The notes: generated by a model from the letters alone, not told the origin. Shown: positions 51,930-62,324, counted from the first letter of the stretch. The stretch is 64,000 bases of DNA from Rhizobium sp. (GCA_019459285.1 JAIBEL010000033.1:1-64000), one strand, 5' to 3'. Program-made: numbers and translations.

Positions 51930-51945
51930 AGCAAGCAATGTGCCA
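51930..51945 (-). promoter_or_regulatory. sigma-54 promoter of the minus-strand polysaccharide operon (perfect match)
   Basis: On the minus strand TGGCACATTGCTTGCT matches TGGCAY-R-N4-TTGCW at every defined position, with the GG and GC ten bases apart. It lies in the 272-base divergent region between aroB and the first glycosyltransferase gene. The predicted transcription start is near 51919, with the operon running from 51743 down to 36092. Confidence 0.8.
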
Positions 51946-52015
51946 TGCGCGTTAATTCAGGGAATATGCCGGCTTTGGTTACAATCGAACAACCCTCTTG
52001 TCTTTTTTCAGTTTC

Positions 52016-53095
52016 ATGCAAACCCTCCATGTCGATCTCGGCGACCGCTCCTACCCTATCCACATTGGCTCGGGGCTGTTGGGCCAGCCTGAGCTGATTC
52101 TGCCGCACTTGTCCCAAAAACGTGTGATGGTGGTCACCAACACCGTTGTGGCACCGTTGTATCTGGCGCAGTTGAAGGCAACACTGGAGGCTGCAGGGGT
52201 GGCGGTTGCGCAGGTGGTGCTGCCGGACGGCGAGGCCTACAAGAACTGGGAGACGCTGAACCTGATTTTCGATGCGCTGCTGACTCAGCGCGCCGAGCGC
52301 AAGACCACGCTGATCGCGCTGGGCGGCGGCGTGATTGGCGACATGACCGGATTCGCTGCGGCGAGCTATCAGCGCGGCGTGCCCTTCATCCAGATTCCCA
52401 CCACGCTGCTGTCGCAGGTCGATTCGTCGGTGGGCGGCAAGACCGGGATCAACCATCCGCTCGGCAAGAACATGATCGGCGCGTTCTACCAGCCGAAAGT
52501 GGTGCTGGCCGATACCGACACGCTGAAGACGCTGCCGCCGCGCGAACTGTCGGCGGGGCTCGCCGAGGTGATCAAGTACGGCCTGATCTGGGACGCCGAT
52601 TTCCTCGCCTGGCTGGAAGCCAACATGGACAAGCTGCGCGCGCTCGACCCGGCGGTGATCACCCATGCGATTTATCGATCCTGTGAAATCAAGGCGCAGG
52701 TGGTGGGGCAGGATGAGCGCGAGGGCGGCATCCGCGCCATCCTCAACCTGGGCCACACCTTCGGTCATGCGATCGAAACCGGCATGGGTTACGGTAACTG
52801 GCTGCACGGTGAGGCGGTGGCGGCTGGCATGGCGATGGCAGCGGAAACGTCGCGACGGATGGGCTGGTTGTCCGAAGCCGACGTTGCGCGGACGCGTGCG
52901 CTGATCCGTGTCGCGGGGTTGCCGGACGTGGCGCCGGATCTGGGCGTGGACACGTATCTCGAATACATGGGCCACGACAAGAAAGTGGAGGGTGGAAAGA
53001 TGCGTTTCGTCCTGCTGAAGAAACTGGGCGAAGCGGTGATTACCGCGGACGTGCCGACCGATGTGCTGACTGGCGTGCTGACCGCACCGCATTGA
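52016..53095 (+). CDS. aroB: 3-dehydroquinate synthase
   Basis: A 359-residue shikimate-pathway enzyme that converts DAHP to 3-dehydroquinate using NAD and a divalent metal. Visible features are [13 protein letters not shown], the NAD-binding [35 protein letters not shown] and the metal-site [13 protein letters not shown] use ATG 52016 (MQTLHVDLG); a TTG at 51998 is in frame but unsupported. aroK, which usually precedes aroB in this group, is not here; the polysaccharide locus occupies that place. Confidence 0.95.
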   Translation: MQTLHVDLGDRSYPIHIGSGLLGQPELILPHLSQKRVMVVTNTVVAPLYLAQLKATLEAAGVAVAQVVLPDGEAYKNWETLNLIFDALLTQRAERKTTLIALGGGVIGDMTGFAAASYQRGVPFIQIPTTLLSQVDSSVGGKTGINHPLGKNMIGAFYQPKVVLADTDTLKTLPPRELSAGLAEVIKYGLIWDADFLAWLEANMDKLRALDPAVITHAIYRSCEIKAQVVGQDEREGGIRAILNLGHTFGHAIETGMGYGNWLHGEAVAAGMAMAAETSRRMGWLSEADVARTRALIRVAGLPDVAPDLGVDTYLEYMGHDKKVEGGKMRFVLLKKLGEAVITADVPTDVLTGVLTAPH

Positions 53096-53108
53096 AAAAG
53101 GATTGTTG

Positions 53109-54239
53109 ATGGAACCGTCGTTCGCCTCCTACGCAGCGCATTCCAGCCAAACCCGTGGTCGCCTGCATCCCGAACCTTCCGCCGCGCCGCGTTCCGAATT
53201 CCAGCGCGACCGCGACCGCATCATCCATTCCACCGCGTTCCGGCGGCTGGAATACAAGACCCAGGTATTCGTGAACCACGAAGGCGACCTGTTCCGCACC
53301 CGCCTCACCCACAGCATCGAGGTCGCGCAGATCGGCCGGACCATCGCGCGCCTGCTGAACCTGAACGAAGACCTGGTGGAAGCGGTCGCACTGGCGCACG
53401 ATCTGGGCCACACGCCGTTCGGCCATGCCGGTCAGGATGCGCTGAATGCCTGCATGCGCGAACACGGCGGTTTCGAGCACAACCTGCAATCACTGCGCGT
53501 GGTCGATCTGCTGGAAGAGCGCTATGCCGAATTCGAGGGCTTGAATCTCACCTTCGAGGCACGCGAGGGCATCCTCAAGCATTGCTCACTCGCCAATGCG
53601 GAAAAGCTCGGCGCAGTGGGTGAGCGCTTCCTGAACAAGCAACAGCCTTCGCTTGAGGCACAGATTGCCAACCTGGCGGACGAGATCGCCTACAACAACC
53701 ACGACGTCGACGACGGCCTGCGCTCCGGGCTGATCACGCTGGAGCAGTTGAGCGAAGTCCAGATCTTCGCCCGCCACCTGGCGGAGGTGCGTGCGAAATA
53801 TCCGGCCTTGCAGGGGCGCCGCGTGGTGACCGAAACCGTTCGCCGCATTATCAACACGCTGATTCTCGATCTGGTGAATACCACGCGCATGAACATCGAG
53901 AATCGCGGCGTGCAGACCCTGGACGAGGTACGTGCCGCACCGCCGCTGGCGGCGTTCAGTCCCGCGCTGCTCGACGAGCACCGCGAACTCAAGCGTTTCC
54001 TGCTGCACCACCTGTATCGCCATTACAAGGTGGCACGCATGAGCGCCAAGGCGGGCCGCATCATCAGCGATCTCTACACGGCCTTCACCGGCGATGCCCG
54101 CCTGCTGCCGCCGGAGCACCAGACACGTGAATCGCTCGAGGGCGCACGCGCCGTGGCCGATTACATCGCGGGGATGACCGACCGCTATGCCATGCGCGAA
54201 CACCGGCGGATTTTTGCGGTGGAAGAGATCTACGGCTGA
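53109..54239 (+). CDS. dgt: deoxyguanosinetriphosphate triphosphohydrolase-like protein
   Basis: A 376-residue HD-domain dNTPase. Metal ligands are seen at His68 (RLTHSIEV) and the HD pair His97-Asp98 ([14 protein letters not shown]), followed by [16 protein letters not shown], the second metal region. It hydrolyses dNTPs to nucleoside and tripolyphosphate. I use ATG 53109, 13 bases after aroB; the aroB-dgt pair is a normal betaproteobacterial order. Confidence 0.93.
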   Translation: MEPSFASYAAHSSQTRGRLHPEPSAAPRSEFQRDRDRIIHSTAFRRLEYKTQVFVNHEGDLFRTRLTHSIEVAQIGRTIARLLNLNEDLVEAVALAHDLGHTPFGHAGQDALNACMREHGGFEHNLQSLRVVDLLEERYAEFEGLNLTFEAREGILKHCSLANAEKLGAVGERFLNKQQPSLEAQIANLADEIAYNNHDVDDGLRSGLITLEQLSEVQIFARHLAEVRAKYPALQGRRVVTETVRRIINTLILDLVNTTRMNIENRGVQTLDEVRAAPPLAAFSPALLDEHRELKRFLLHHLYRHYKVARMSAKAGRIISDLYTAFTGDARLLPPEHQTRESLEGARAVADYIAGMTDRYAMREHRRIFAVEEIYG

Positions 54240-54463
54240 CCGGTCCGTACGCCAGATTCATCGCGAAGATCAAGCCGGCAATGTCCTTTCGGAGCCCTTC
54301 CCCGTTCCCTGAACGTTCCCCGCAATCTGTCAGTATTTTATAAACGATCCGTCGTGGCCCGAGCTGAAGCGGAATTCGGTCAGGTTTGATTCCATTCATT
54401 TTTCAGGGTCGGCATGCTTGCTGCACAAGCAGACACATCTTCATTCCGCCCCGGGAGACATGA

Positions 54464-54760
54464 ATGAGCGTACTGATTGAACCCGCCGACCTGTAAGCCG
54501 CCATGGCGAGCGAGCCCATGGTCGGGATCGATACCCGCGACCCTGACGTGTACGCCAAAGGACATCTGCCTGGCGCGGTCAATCTGCGCGAGATCTTCAC
54601 CTATATGGCGACCAGCGACCCGGACGGGCTCGCGTCGATGAAGGAAAGGTTTGTCGAAGCATTCGGAGCGGCCGGCCTCACGGGCAAGGAAACGGCCGTG
54701 CTGTACGAGGACGCCATGAATACGGGATTTGGCCAATCCTGTCGCGGCTCTCCCAAACCG
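54464..54760 (+). pseudogene. rhodanese-like sulfurtransferase, inactivated
   Basis: ATG 54464 with GGGAGA upstream begins MSVLIEPADL, then a TAA stop at 54494-54496 interrupts the frame. Beyond it the same frame continues as a rhodanese: MVGIDTRDPDVYAKGHLPGA, NLREIFTYM, and VLYEDAMNTGFGQSCRG up to about 54750. The second half of the domain, including the active-site Cys loop, is missing and unrelated sequence runs into comF. The gene is broken by both a nonsense codon and a 3' deletion. Confidence 0.75.
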
Positions 54761-54833
54761 CAACAGGCTTGTCTTGCGTCCCGGGAAGGATGGCAACAAG
54801 CCGTGTGCGCCGGTTATCGGCTGATTCGGGGAG

Positions 54834-55538
54834 TCAGGCCCCAGGGCGTAGCGTGCGCGCCGCCACCCAGCACGTCACTTCGCGTGCGCCAGCCCGCTTC
54901 AGCGTTGCAGCCAGTTCGTCGAGGCTGGTACCGGTCGTCATCACGTCGTCGACCAGCGCGATGTGCTGCCCTCGTACGTCTTCAGAACAGGCAAATGCGC
55001 CACGCAGATTACGGCGCCGTGCATCGTGTTTCAGGCCCGTCTGGGGAGGCGTGTCGCGGATGCGCTGGCAACTGCTGAGATCGAGCGGGAGTCCCTGCCG
55101 GGCCGCCACGTCACGGGCGATTTCGGTGGCGTGGTTGAAGCCGCGCTCCCGGATGCGTACCGCATGCAGGGGCATGGCAATCATGCGATCCGGCACCGGT
55201 GCAGCTTCCGTGGCGCGGGTCAGCCACTCGCCCAGCGCCGGTGCGATGGCAAGCTGGCCATGGTATTTCAGGCGGGGAATCAATCGGTCGAGCGGAAAGA
55301 CATAACTCAGCGCCGCAATGGTACGGTCGAACGCAGGCGGGCGTTTGAGGCAGGCGCCGCAGGTCTGTCCCTGGGGCGTGGGCGTGGCGCACTGCGGGCA
55401 CTGTGGCTGCGTGTGCCAGGGCAGATCGGCCAGGCAGGCTGGGCATGCATGTCCGGATGCATTTCCGGTGCGTGTCGCGTCGCCACACAGCAGGCAGGTT
55501 CGCGGAGCGAATTGATTAAAAATTGATCGGATGTTCAA
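54834..55538 (-). CDS. comF: ComF family phosphoribosyltransferase-like protein
   Basis: A 234-residue protein with N-terminal Cys pairs (CLLC, CPAC, CPQC, CGAC), probably binding zinc, then a phosphoribosyltransferase domain with the PRPP loop VDDVMTTGTS (196-205). ComF proteins act in DNA uptake and recombination after natural transformation. It is divergent from the membrane protein at 55593, in the usual position next to the biotin genes of betaproteobacteria. Confidence 0.9.
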   Translation of the reverse strand: MNIRSIFNQFAPRTCLLCGDATRTGNASGHACPACLADLPWHTQPQCPQCATPTPQGQTCGACLKRPPAFDRTIAALSYVFPLDRLIPRLKYHGQLAIAPALGEWLTRATEAAPVPDRMIAMPLHAVRIRERGFNHATEIARDVAARQGLPLDLSSCQRIRDTPPQTGLKHDARRRNLRGAFACSEDVRGQHIALVDDVMTTGTSLDELAATLKRAGAREVTCWVAARTLRPGA

Positions 55539-55592
55539 TTTTATCGTCGATGAAATTTGACAGAGGCTGCGTGCACCCTGAAAATTGCGGCC

Positions 55593-56051
55593 ATGAAAGC
55601 CAAACGCGTCATTACAGCTTCATCTTCCCGCTTCGCCGCGCAGCTGTTCAATTTCATCACCGTCGTGGTGTTGCTGATTTCGCTGACGGCGTTACTGCTG
55701 GGCAAGCTGCTTGCCAGCCATAAGATCGGTTTCCTGCCGTTCGTGCTGTCGTTGCCGCCGGTCATGATCTGGCTGGGCGCGTCGATTTTCGTCTATGCCA
55801 GTATCGCGCACCATCCGAATCCGCGCACGGCGCATTACAACAAATGGGCAGGTTACCGCTATTACGGCGTAATGGGCAGTCTGGTAGTGTTCGGCCAGCC
55901 GCTCTACGACCTGCTGGGCGGCTGGCAGGGGCTGATGCTGGTACTGGGATTGGCTGTGACGATTATCGTGCCGTGGGCGTTGTTTGACATTTATCGGGCC
56001 GCGCGCGAGCCGTGGCAGGACATGACCATCGAGGTAGCCATCAATGAATGA
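55593..56051 (+). CDS. small membrane protein of unknown function ahead of bioB
   Basis: A 152-residue protein from ATG 55593 with three hydrophobic segments: about 14-38 ([19 protein letters not shown]), about 46-66, and about 109-133 ([18 protein letters not shown]). [26 protein letters not shown] stretch links the last two. A longer frame from 55557 adds 12 non-hydrophobic residues and lacks support. Its stop overlaps the bioB start by 8 bases, so it is probably cotranscribed with the biotin genes. No family recognised. Confidence 0.6.
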   Translation: MKAKRVITASSSRFAAQLFNFITVVVLLISLTALLLGKLLASHKIGFLPFVLSLPPVMIWLGASIFVYASIAHHPNPRTAHYNKWAGYRYYGVMGSLVVFGQPLYDLLGGWQGLMLVLGLAVTIIVPWALFDIYRAAREPWQDMTIEVAINE

Positions 56052-56997
56052 TATGACGCAACCGCCTGCACGCCTATCCATGGCCGACATCGAGGCGCTG
56101 TTCGCCTTGCCGTTTGCCGACCTGATGTATCGGGCGCAAACGGTGCATCGTGAAAACTTCGACCCCAACCGCGTGCAGTTGTCGACGCTGCTGTCGATCA
56201 AGACCGGCGGCTGTTCCGAGGACTGCGGCTATTGTCCGCAATCGGCACGTTACGACGCCGGCGTGGAAAACCAGGGCCTGCTCGATCTCGACGACGTGCT
56301 GGCCGCCGCCAGGGCCGCCAAGGCCGCCGGCGCGTCGCGCTTCTGCATGGGCGCGGCCTGGCGTGGCCCCAAGCAGCGCGACCTCGAACCCGTGCTGGAC
56401 ATGGTGCGCGAAGTGAAGGCGCTGGGCCTGGAAACCTGCGCCACCCTGGGCATGCTGAAGGACGGCCAGGCCGAGCAGCTGAAGGACGCCGGTCTCGACT
56501 ACTACAACCACAACCTCGACACCGCGCCCGAGTTCTACGGCGAGATCATCACCACCCGCGAGTACCAGGATCGCCTCGACACGCTGGAGCGCGTGCGCCA
56601 TGCCGACTTGCACGTCTGTTGCGGCGGCATCGTCGGCATGGGCGAGTCGCGCACCCAGCGCGCCGGCCTGATCGCACAGTTAGCTTCGCTCGACCCGCAG
56701 CCCGAATCGGTTCCGATCAACCTGCTGGTCCAGGTCGAGGGCACGCCGCTCGCCGGCACCGAAGCGCTCGATCCGCTGGAGTTCGTTCGCACCATCGCGG
56801 TGGCACGCATCTCCATGCCGAAGAGCTTCGTGCGCCTGTCTGCCGGTCGCCAGCAGATGAGCGACGCCGTGCAGGCGCTGTGCTTTCTCGCCGGTGCCAA
56901 CTCGATCTTCTACGGCGAGAAGCTGCTCACCACCGGCAACCCCGAGTGGGAACGCGATCAGCGCCTGTTCGATTCGCTGGGCCTGCAGGCGTTGTGA
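56044..56997 (+). CDS. bioB: biotin synthase
   Basis: A 317-residue radical-SAM enzyme that inserts sulfur into dethiobiotin. The [4Fe-4S] motif is CSEDCGYC (Cys57, Cys61, Cys64), and the [2Fe-2S] ligands include cysteines in [19 protein letters not shown] and HVCCGG. It is the first biotin gene of a coupled operon bioB-bioF-bioH-bioC-bioD. Confidence 0.96.
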   Translation: MNDMTQPPARLSMADIEALFALPFADLMYRAQTVHRENFDPNRVQLSTLLSIKTGGCSEDCGYCPQSARYDAGVENQGLLDLDDVLAAARAAKAAGASRFCMGAAWRGPKQRDLEPVLDMVREVKALGLETCATLGMLKDGQAEQLKDAGLDYYNHNLDTAPEFYGEIITTREYQDRLDTLERVRHADLHVCCGGIVGMGESRTQRAGLIAQLASLDPQPESVPINLLVQVEGTPLAGTEALDPLEFVRTIAVARISMPKSFVRLSAGRQQMSDAVQALCFLAGANSIFYGEKLLTTGNPEWERDQRLFDSLGLQAL

Positions 56998-58154
56998 GTT
57001 TTGCTGCGCTGACCCGCCTGCGGCAGGGGCTGGCGGCGCTGAGGACCGATCATCTCGAACGGTGGCGCCCGCTGCTTGACGGCGCACAAGGCGCCCACGT
57101 CACGATCAACAGCCAGCGCGTCATTTCCTTCTGCAGCAATGACTATCTGGGTCTTGCTGCTGATCCGGCATTGGTTGCCGCCGGACACGCCGCGCTCGAC
57201 CAGTGCGGGGTCGGCGCGGGCGCCGCGCACCTCATTACCGGCCATCATCGTTTTCATCACGCGTTCGAAGCCGCTTTCGCGCACTTCATCGGCAAGCCGG
57301 CGGCCCTGCTGTTTTCCACCGGCTACATGGCGAACCTCGCGGTGATCACCGCGTTGGTCGGCCGTCACGGCGAGATCTTCGCCGACAGGCTCAACCATGC
57401 CTCGCTCGTCGACGCAGCGCAACTGTCCGGTGCGCGTTTCTCCCGCTACCGCCACAACGATCTCGCCCAACTTGAATCGCAGCTCGCAGACAGTACGGCC
57501 CAGGACAAGCTCATTGTCTCCGACCTGGTCTTCAGCATGGATGGCGACTTGGCGCCAGTCGACGCCCTGCTCGATCTGGCCGAACGTTACGACGCCTGGC
57601 TGTATCTCGACGATGCGCACGGTTTCGGCGTGCTGAATGAGGGTCGAGGCGGGCTGACGGAAGCCGCACGTGCAAGTGACCGTGTCATCTACCTGGCCAC
57701 GTTGGGCAAGGCGGCTGGCGTGTCGGGTGCCGCTGTGGCGGCGCAGCCGGAGGTGATCGAGTGGCTGATCCAGAAAGCGCGCTCCTACATCTACACGACT
57801 GCTTCGCCGCCACACCTGGCGGCATGCCTGTTGGAGAGCCTGCGCCAGATCGAAGCAGGCACCGCGCGGCGCGAACGACTGAGTGCGCATGTCGCGCAAT
57901 TGCGTCAAGGACTGACAGGTTTGAAACGGGGCGTACTGATGCCCTCGAACACACCGATCCAGCCGCTGGTGATCGGTGCGAATGCCGATGCGGTACGGCT
58001 GTCGAAAGACCTGTTGCAACGTGGCCTGATGGTGCCAGCCATCCGTACGCCGACGGTCCCCGTCAACACGGCGCGCTTGCGCATCACGCTGTCGGCGTCG
58101 CATAGCGCCGACGATGTCGCTCAGCTGCTCGAGGCCCTGCATGCGCTCGATTAA
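56994..58154 (+). CDS. bioF: 8-amino-7-oxononanoate synthase
   Basis: A 386-residue PLP enzyme that condenses pimeloyl-thioester with alanine. Features include [14 protein letters not shown], the [15 protein letters not shown] cofactor segment and the PLP lysine in [10 protein letters not shown]. The GTG start at 56994 overlaps the bioB stop (GTGA). The frame is open far upstream inside bioB, but that part is not homologous. Confidence 0.94.
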   Translation: MSFAALTRLRQGLAALRTDHLERWRPLLDGAQGAHVTINSQRVISFCSNDYLGLAADPALVAAGHAALDQCGVGAGAAHLITGHHRFHHAFEAAFAHFIGKPAALLFSTGYMANLAVITALVGRHGEIFADRLNHASLVDAAQLSGARFSRYRHNDLAQLESQLADSTAQDKLIVSDLVFSMDGDLAPVDALLDLAERYDAWLYLDDAHGFGVLNEGRGGLTEAARASDRVIYLATLGKAAGVSGAAVAAQPEVIEWLIQKARSYIYTTASPPHLAACLLESLRQIEAGTARRERLSAHVAQLRQGLTGLKRGVLMPSNTPIQPLVIGANADAVRLSKDLLQRGLMVPAIRTPTVPVNTARLRITLSASHSADDVAQLLEALHALD

Positions 58155-58887
58155 GCCCATCCTGGTGCTGGTGCATGGCTGGGGCATGAACGCACGCGTT
58201 TTCGACGTGCTGGTGCAATGTCTGGCTGACGATTTCGACGTGCGCGCACTCAATTTGCCGGGACATGGTGGGCGCAATGATCTGCCGAGCAACTCGTTAC
58301 AGAGTTGGGCAGACGATCTGGCAGAACAGGTTCCGGAAGACAGCACCGTGCTGGGCTGGTCACTGGGTGGGCAAGTGGTGATGCGCGCGGCGCTTGATCA
58401 TCCGGGTAAATTGAGACGCCTGATCCTGCTGGCCTCGACACCGCGATTCGTCGCGGATGAACGCTGGTTGCATGGGGTGTCCGCAGCCGACCTGGAAGAT
58501 TTCGGCGCAGCGCTGCTGGCCGACCCGCAGGCTACGCTGTTGCGATTTCTCAGCTTGCAGACACGTGGCGTGCCCGATCAAAAATCGTTGTTGCAGCAGC
58601 TGCGCCAGCACTTTCTGGCGCAGCCGCCGGCGCGCGCCGGAGCTTTGTCGGGCGGATTGACGATGCTGCGTGAAACAGACTTGCGTGAGCAGTTGGCGCA
58701 GCTGACGCAGCCGACGTTAGTGCTGCATGGCGCACTCGATGCGTTGACGCCGGTGGCGGCAGGGCGCTGGCTGGCTGAAATCCTCCCGGATACACGGTAT
58801 GTCGAACTGGCCCGGGCTGCGCATGCGCCGCATCTGTCGCACAGCGCAGACGTGGCTGCCGCAATCGGACGCTTTGCCCATGACTGA
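58141..58887 (+). CDS. bioH: pimeloyl-ACP methyl ester carboxylesterase
   Basis: A 248-residue alpha/beta hydrolase: LVHGWGMNARVFD (oxyanion hole), nucleophile elbow GWSLGG with Ser74, acid in HGALDALTP and His in AHAPHLSHS. It removes the methyl group placed by BioC once the pimeloyl chain is complete. I use ATG 58141, which overlaps bioF by 14 bases. Having bioH inside the operon means the full BioC-BioH pimelate route is encoded here. Confidence 0.92.
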   Translation: MRSIKPILVLVHGWGMNARVFDVLVQCLADDFDVRALNLPGHGGRNDLPSNSLQSWADDLAEQVPEDSTVLGWSLGGQVVMRAALDHPGKLRRLILLASTPRFVADERWLHGVSAADLEDFGAALLADPQATLLRFLSLQTRGVPDQKSLLQQLRQHFLAQPPARAGALSGGLTMLRETDLREQLAQLTQPTLVLHGALDALTPVAAGRWLAEILPDTRYVELARAAHAPHLSHSADVAAAIGRFAHD

Positions 58888-59800
58888 AGCCGAACTCGAT
58901 TTCGCCGAAGTACGGCGCGCGTTCGATCATGCCGCCGCCAGCTACGACGCGCACGCGGTATTGCAGCGCGAAGTATGCGATCGCCTGCTGGAACGTCTCG
59001 ATTTCATGTCACTGCAACCGGGCCGCGTGCTCGATGTCGGTACCGGCACCGGCTATGGACTGGCGCATCTGCGTTCGCGCTATGCGGCATCCGAATTCTG
59101 TGCGCTCGACATCGCGCAGGCCATGCTGAAGGCGGTGCATACTCGCCTGCCACAGCCGACGTGGGCACGGCGCGTGCTGCATCGCCTGGCGCCTTCGCCT
59201 GCGGGGGCGAATCATCTGGTGTGCGCCGATATGGGGCGGCTTCCGCTTTCGCCCAACAGCATGGATCTCATCTGGTCCAGCCTGGCCATACAGTGGGCGC
59301 ACGATCTTGAAGCCACGTTCAAGGGGTTTCATCAGGTGTTGGCTCCAGGCGGCCTGCTGATCTTCGCCACATTCGGTCCCGACACACTGAAAGAGCTACG
59401 CGAGGCCTTCACGGCCATCGACGATGCGCCGCACGTCAACCGCTTCATCGATCTGCACGACATCGGCGACATGCTCATCCACGCCGGTTTCTCGAGCCCG
59501 GTGATGGAAATGGAGATGCTGACGCTGACCTACGCCGATCTCAGGACATTGATGCGAGATCTCAAGGGAATCGGCGCGCACAATGCAGCCTCGGCCCGAC
59601 GCCGTGGCCTGTTGGGCAAGACGGCGTGGTCGCGGCTTGAACAGGCCTATGAAATGCAACGCCGCGATGGACGGCTGCCGGCGACCTTCGAAGTGATCTA
59701 TGGCCATGCCTGGGCAGGTGACAAGACGCAGCGCGAAGACGGACGGCAGGTGATCCAGTTCAACATCGGCGAGCGACGCCGCAAGCTGGGGCTGGCATGA
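58880..59800 (+). CDS. bioC: malonyl-ACP O-methyltransferase
   Basis: A 306-residue SAM methyltransferase. It begins MTEAELDFAEVRRAFDHAAASYD, followed by SAM motif I VLDVGTGTGYGL and the SSLAIQWAHDLEATF segment of BioC. It methylates malonyl-ACP to start pimeloyl synthesis. I use ATG 58880, overlapping bioH by 8 bases. Confidence 0.93.
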   Translation: MTEAELDFAEVRRAFDHAAASYDAHAVLQREVCDRLLERLDFMSLQPGRVLDVGTGTGYGLAHLRSRYAASEFCALDIAQAMLKAVHTRLPQPTWARRVLHRLAPSPAGANHLVCADMGRLPLSPNSMDLIWSSLAIQWAHDLEATFKGFHQVLAPGGLLIFATFGPDTLKELREAFTAIDDAPHVNRFIDLHDIGDMLIHAGFSSPVMEMEMLTLTYADLRTLMRDLKGIGAHNAASARRRGLLGKTAWSRLEQAYEMQRRDGRLPATFEVIYGHAWAGDKTQREDGRQVIQFNIGERRRKLGLA

Positions 59801-60477
59801 GCGCACGCGGGCTGTTCGTCACCGGCACCGATACCGGCGTCGGCAAGACGCGGGTTGCAGTGGCGTTGATCCAGGCCCTACGCGCGCACGGCTTGCGGGT
59901 GGCGGCAATGAAGCCGGTGTCGGCCGGCTCTGCGCCGGGCGAATTGAATGAAGACGTGGCGGCGCTTGTGCAGGCGGCCAACGTCGATGCGGATGTGCGC
60001 GATGTGAATCCCTACGCCTTTGCCGAACCCGTCGCGCCGCATATTGCAGCGGAGTCGCTTGGTGTGCGGATCGACCTGGAGGTCATCGCCGAGGCGTATG
60101 CGCGACTCGCTGCTGCCGCCGATGTCGTGGTGGTCGAGGGCGCAGGGGGTTGGCGGGTCCCGCTGAACGAACACGAAGACATGGCGGATCTGGCCCGGCG
60201 TCTGGGCCTCCCCGTCGTGCTGGTGGTGGGGCTGCGACTCGGTTGCCTGAATCATGCGTTGTTGACGGCCGAGTCGATCGCCCTGCGACGCGTCTCGTGG
60301 GCAGGGTGGGTGGGCAACCACATCGAGCCGGCGATGCAACTGACAGCGGAAAATCTGGCGGCCTTGCGGACGCGCCTGCCCGGTCCGTGTCTGGGCGTTC
60401 AGGGATTCCTTGAGGGGGAAGGTTTGGTGGTGAACATGCCGCAATGGCTGACGCTGCCTGATTGGTTAGTATCTTAG
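59797..60477 (+). CDS. bioD: dethiobiotin synthetase
   Basis: A 226-residue ATPase that closes the ureido ring of dethiobiotin. Walker A GTDTGVGKT is at residues 10-18, with AAMKPVSAG and the VVVEGAGGWRVPL motif. It overlaps the bioC stop (ATGA) and ends the biotin operon. Confidence 0.94.
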   Translation: MSARGLFVTGTDTGVGKTRVAVALIQALRAHGLRVAAMKPVSAGSAPGELNEDVAALVQAANVDADVRDVNPYAFAEPVAPHIAAESLGVRIDLEVIAEAYARLAAAADVVVVEGAGGWRVPLNEHEDMADLARRLGLPVVLVVGLRLGCLNHALLTAESIALRRVSWAGWVGNHIEPAMQLTAENLAALRTRLPGPCLGVQGFLEGEGLVVNMPQWLTLPDWLVS

Positions 60478-60573
60478 AATAGTCTGTAATAACGATATTT
60501 TATAAACAAATCAATAAGTTAATTCGAACGTACCGCTTGTTCTGGCGAGCGGCGTCGTGTTACTGTCTGCGAC

Positions 60574-61092
60574 ATGATGCCGCACGCGGTTTCCTCGCTT
60601 CTCCATATGGAACAGGTGAATACGGAAGACTGTGAAGGTGTGTCAGCAGGCGCGTTTGTATTCCAGTCCCGCCCTAACCATTCCTTGACACACCGCCAGC
60701 AGAAGCTGGTGCTCTGGAGTCTGGCGACAGTATGTTTTGCAACGGCAAGCGGTTTTGCCTTCCTGGGGTACTGGCTGATCCTGCCATTTGCCGGACTGGA
60801 GATTGGATTGCTGGCATGGGCACTGGAGACGCTGCGCAGCCGGGAAGGGGATTACGAAACACTCACGATTGAAGGGGATGTAGTAGTGCTGGAGTGGCAT
60901 GCCGGCACGCATGGAGGGCGCCGTGAAATGAATCGCCAATGGGCGCGTGTGATATGCGACTGCGAGACGTCAGGCAGAAACTGCCGTCTCAGCCTGAGTT
61001 CTCATGGTCGCGAAACAAAAGTCGGACAGTACCTGAGTGACGAGGCGCGGCTGCAACTGGCTGCGACCTTACGCAGAAAGTTGCAGGCATAA
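60574..61092 (+). CDS. DUF2244 family membrane protein
   Basis: A 172-residue protein with two adjacent membrane helices (about 46-66 and 70-90) and a C-terminal soluble region with RREMNRQWARVICD, as in the DUF2244 proteins that precede cytochrome oxidase genes. ATG 60574 is used; ATG 60607 is an in-frame alternative and neither has a clear ribosome site. The 96-base gap upstream is AT-rich and probably holds the promoter, though no -35/-10 pair stands out. Possibly assists oxidase assembly. Confidence 0.8.
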   Translation: MMPHAVSSLLHMEQVNTEDCEGVSAGAFVFQSRPNHSLTHRQQKLVLWSLATVCFATASGFAFLGYWLILPFAGLEIGLLAWALETLRSREGDYETLTIEGDVVVLEWHAGTHGGRREMNRQWARVICDCETSGRNCRLSLSSHGRETKVGQYLSDEARLQLAATLRRKLQA

Positions 61093-61146
61093 GGCAATAC
61101 GCGCCGCAACGACTACCCATAACAAAGTCAGAGGACGGGGAACGCG

Positions 61147-62301
61147 ATGAAAAGCATGTGGCAAAGGGCAGGGGTGATGGGGGCGGTATGGGCAGCCAGC
61201 CAGTCAGCACTGGCAGACTATGCATACAACCTGCAAGAACCGGCGAGTCAGGTGGCGAGGGAGGTGTTCCATCTGCATAACCTCATCATGCTGGTGTGCG
61301 TCGGGATTTTCATCATCGTCTTCGGCATGATGTTCTACTCGCTGGTCAAGCACCGCAAATCGGTCGGCCACAAAGCGGCTCATTTCCACGAAAACACCAC
61401 AGTCGAAATCATCTGGACCATCATCCCGTTCATCATCCTGGTGGGAATGGCCTATCCGGCCGCCAAGGTCGTGATCGAGATGAAAGACACCTCCAATCCC
61501 GACATGACCGTCAAGATCACGGGCTATCAGTGGAAATGGGGCTACGACTATCTCAACGAAGGCGTTCACTTCTACAGCACACTCGCCACACCGCGCGAAC
61601 AGATCGACGGCACGGCGACCAAGGACGAACACTACCTGCTCGAAGTGGACGATCCGATGGTGGTGCCGGTTGGCAAGCGGGTGCGCTTGCTGATTACCGC
61701 CAATGACGTGATCCACTCCTGGTGGGTTCCCGCATTCGGCGTCAAGCAGGACGGCATCCCTGGCTTCATCCGGGACAGCTGGTTCAAGGCGGACAAGATC
61801 GGCACCTATCGCGGCCAATGTGCCGAGCTGTGCGGCAAGGACCATGGTTTCATGCCGATCGTGGTCAAAGTGGTCTCAGAGGAGGATTACAAAGCCTGGG
61901 TGGCCAAGAAGAAAGGTACGGCCCAGGCTGCTGCGGCCGACAACACCAAAACCTTTGACGTCAAGGAATTGGTGGAACGGGGTGAGAAAGTCTATCAAGC
62001 CAACTGTGCCGCCTGCCACCAGGCCAATGGCATGGGCCTGGTGGGCGTGTTCCCCGCGATGAATGGTTCCAAGGTCGCCACCGGACCGATTGCCGCGCAT
62101 ATCAATATCGTGGTGCACGGCGGCCGTCCGGGCACCGCCATGGTCGGATTCGCCGACCGCTTGTCCGATGCGGAAATCGCCGCGGTCGTGACGTATGAGC
62201 GCAATGCCTGGGACAACAAGATGGGTGACGCGGCGCAGCCCGCGGACATCGCAGCCGCCCGCGGGGGAGCAGCCGTTGCCGCCGCCCCCGCCGCGCAGTG
62301 A
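61147..62301 (+). CDS. coxB: cytochrome c oxidase subunit II with fused cytochrome c domain
   Basis: A 384-residue envelope protein with a signal peptide ending SALA, two membrane helices, and a CuA domain: His190 (VIHSWWVP), Cys225 and Cys229 (CAELC), His233 and Met236 (DHGFM). A C-terminal cytochrome c domain has CAACH (Cys287, Cys290, His291). This is a caa3-like subunit II that carries its own electron-donor heme. GAGGACGGGGAA upstream supplies the ribosome site. It opens the oxidase genes with coxA next. Confidence 0.94.
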   Translation: MKSMWQRAGVMGAVWAASQSALADYAYNLQEPASQVAREVFHLHNLIMLVCVGIFIIVFGMMFYSLVKHRKSVGHKAAHFHENTTVEIIWTIIPFIILVGMAYPAAKVVIEMKDTSNPDMTVKITGYQWKWGYDYLNEGVHFYSTLATPREQIDGTATKDEHYLLEVDDPMVVPVGKRVRLLITANDVIHSWWVPAFGVKQDGIPGFIRDSWFKADKIGTYRGQCAELCGKDHGFMPIVVKVVSEEDYKAWVAKKKGTAQAAAADNTKTFDVKELVERGEKVYQANCAACHQANGMGLVGVFPAMNGSKVATGPIAAHINIVVHGGRPGTAMVGFADRLSDAEIAAVVTYERNAWDNKMGDAAQPADIAAARGGAAVAAAPAAQ

Positions 62302-62324
62302 ACAACCGAGAGGAGAGCACAGTC

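Noticed and set aside
54390-54470. TGCTTG/CAAGCA hairpin near 54416 as a terminator for dgt
   Set aside because: Six-base stem without a T-run, more than 170 bases past the dgt stop; too weak to call.
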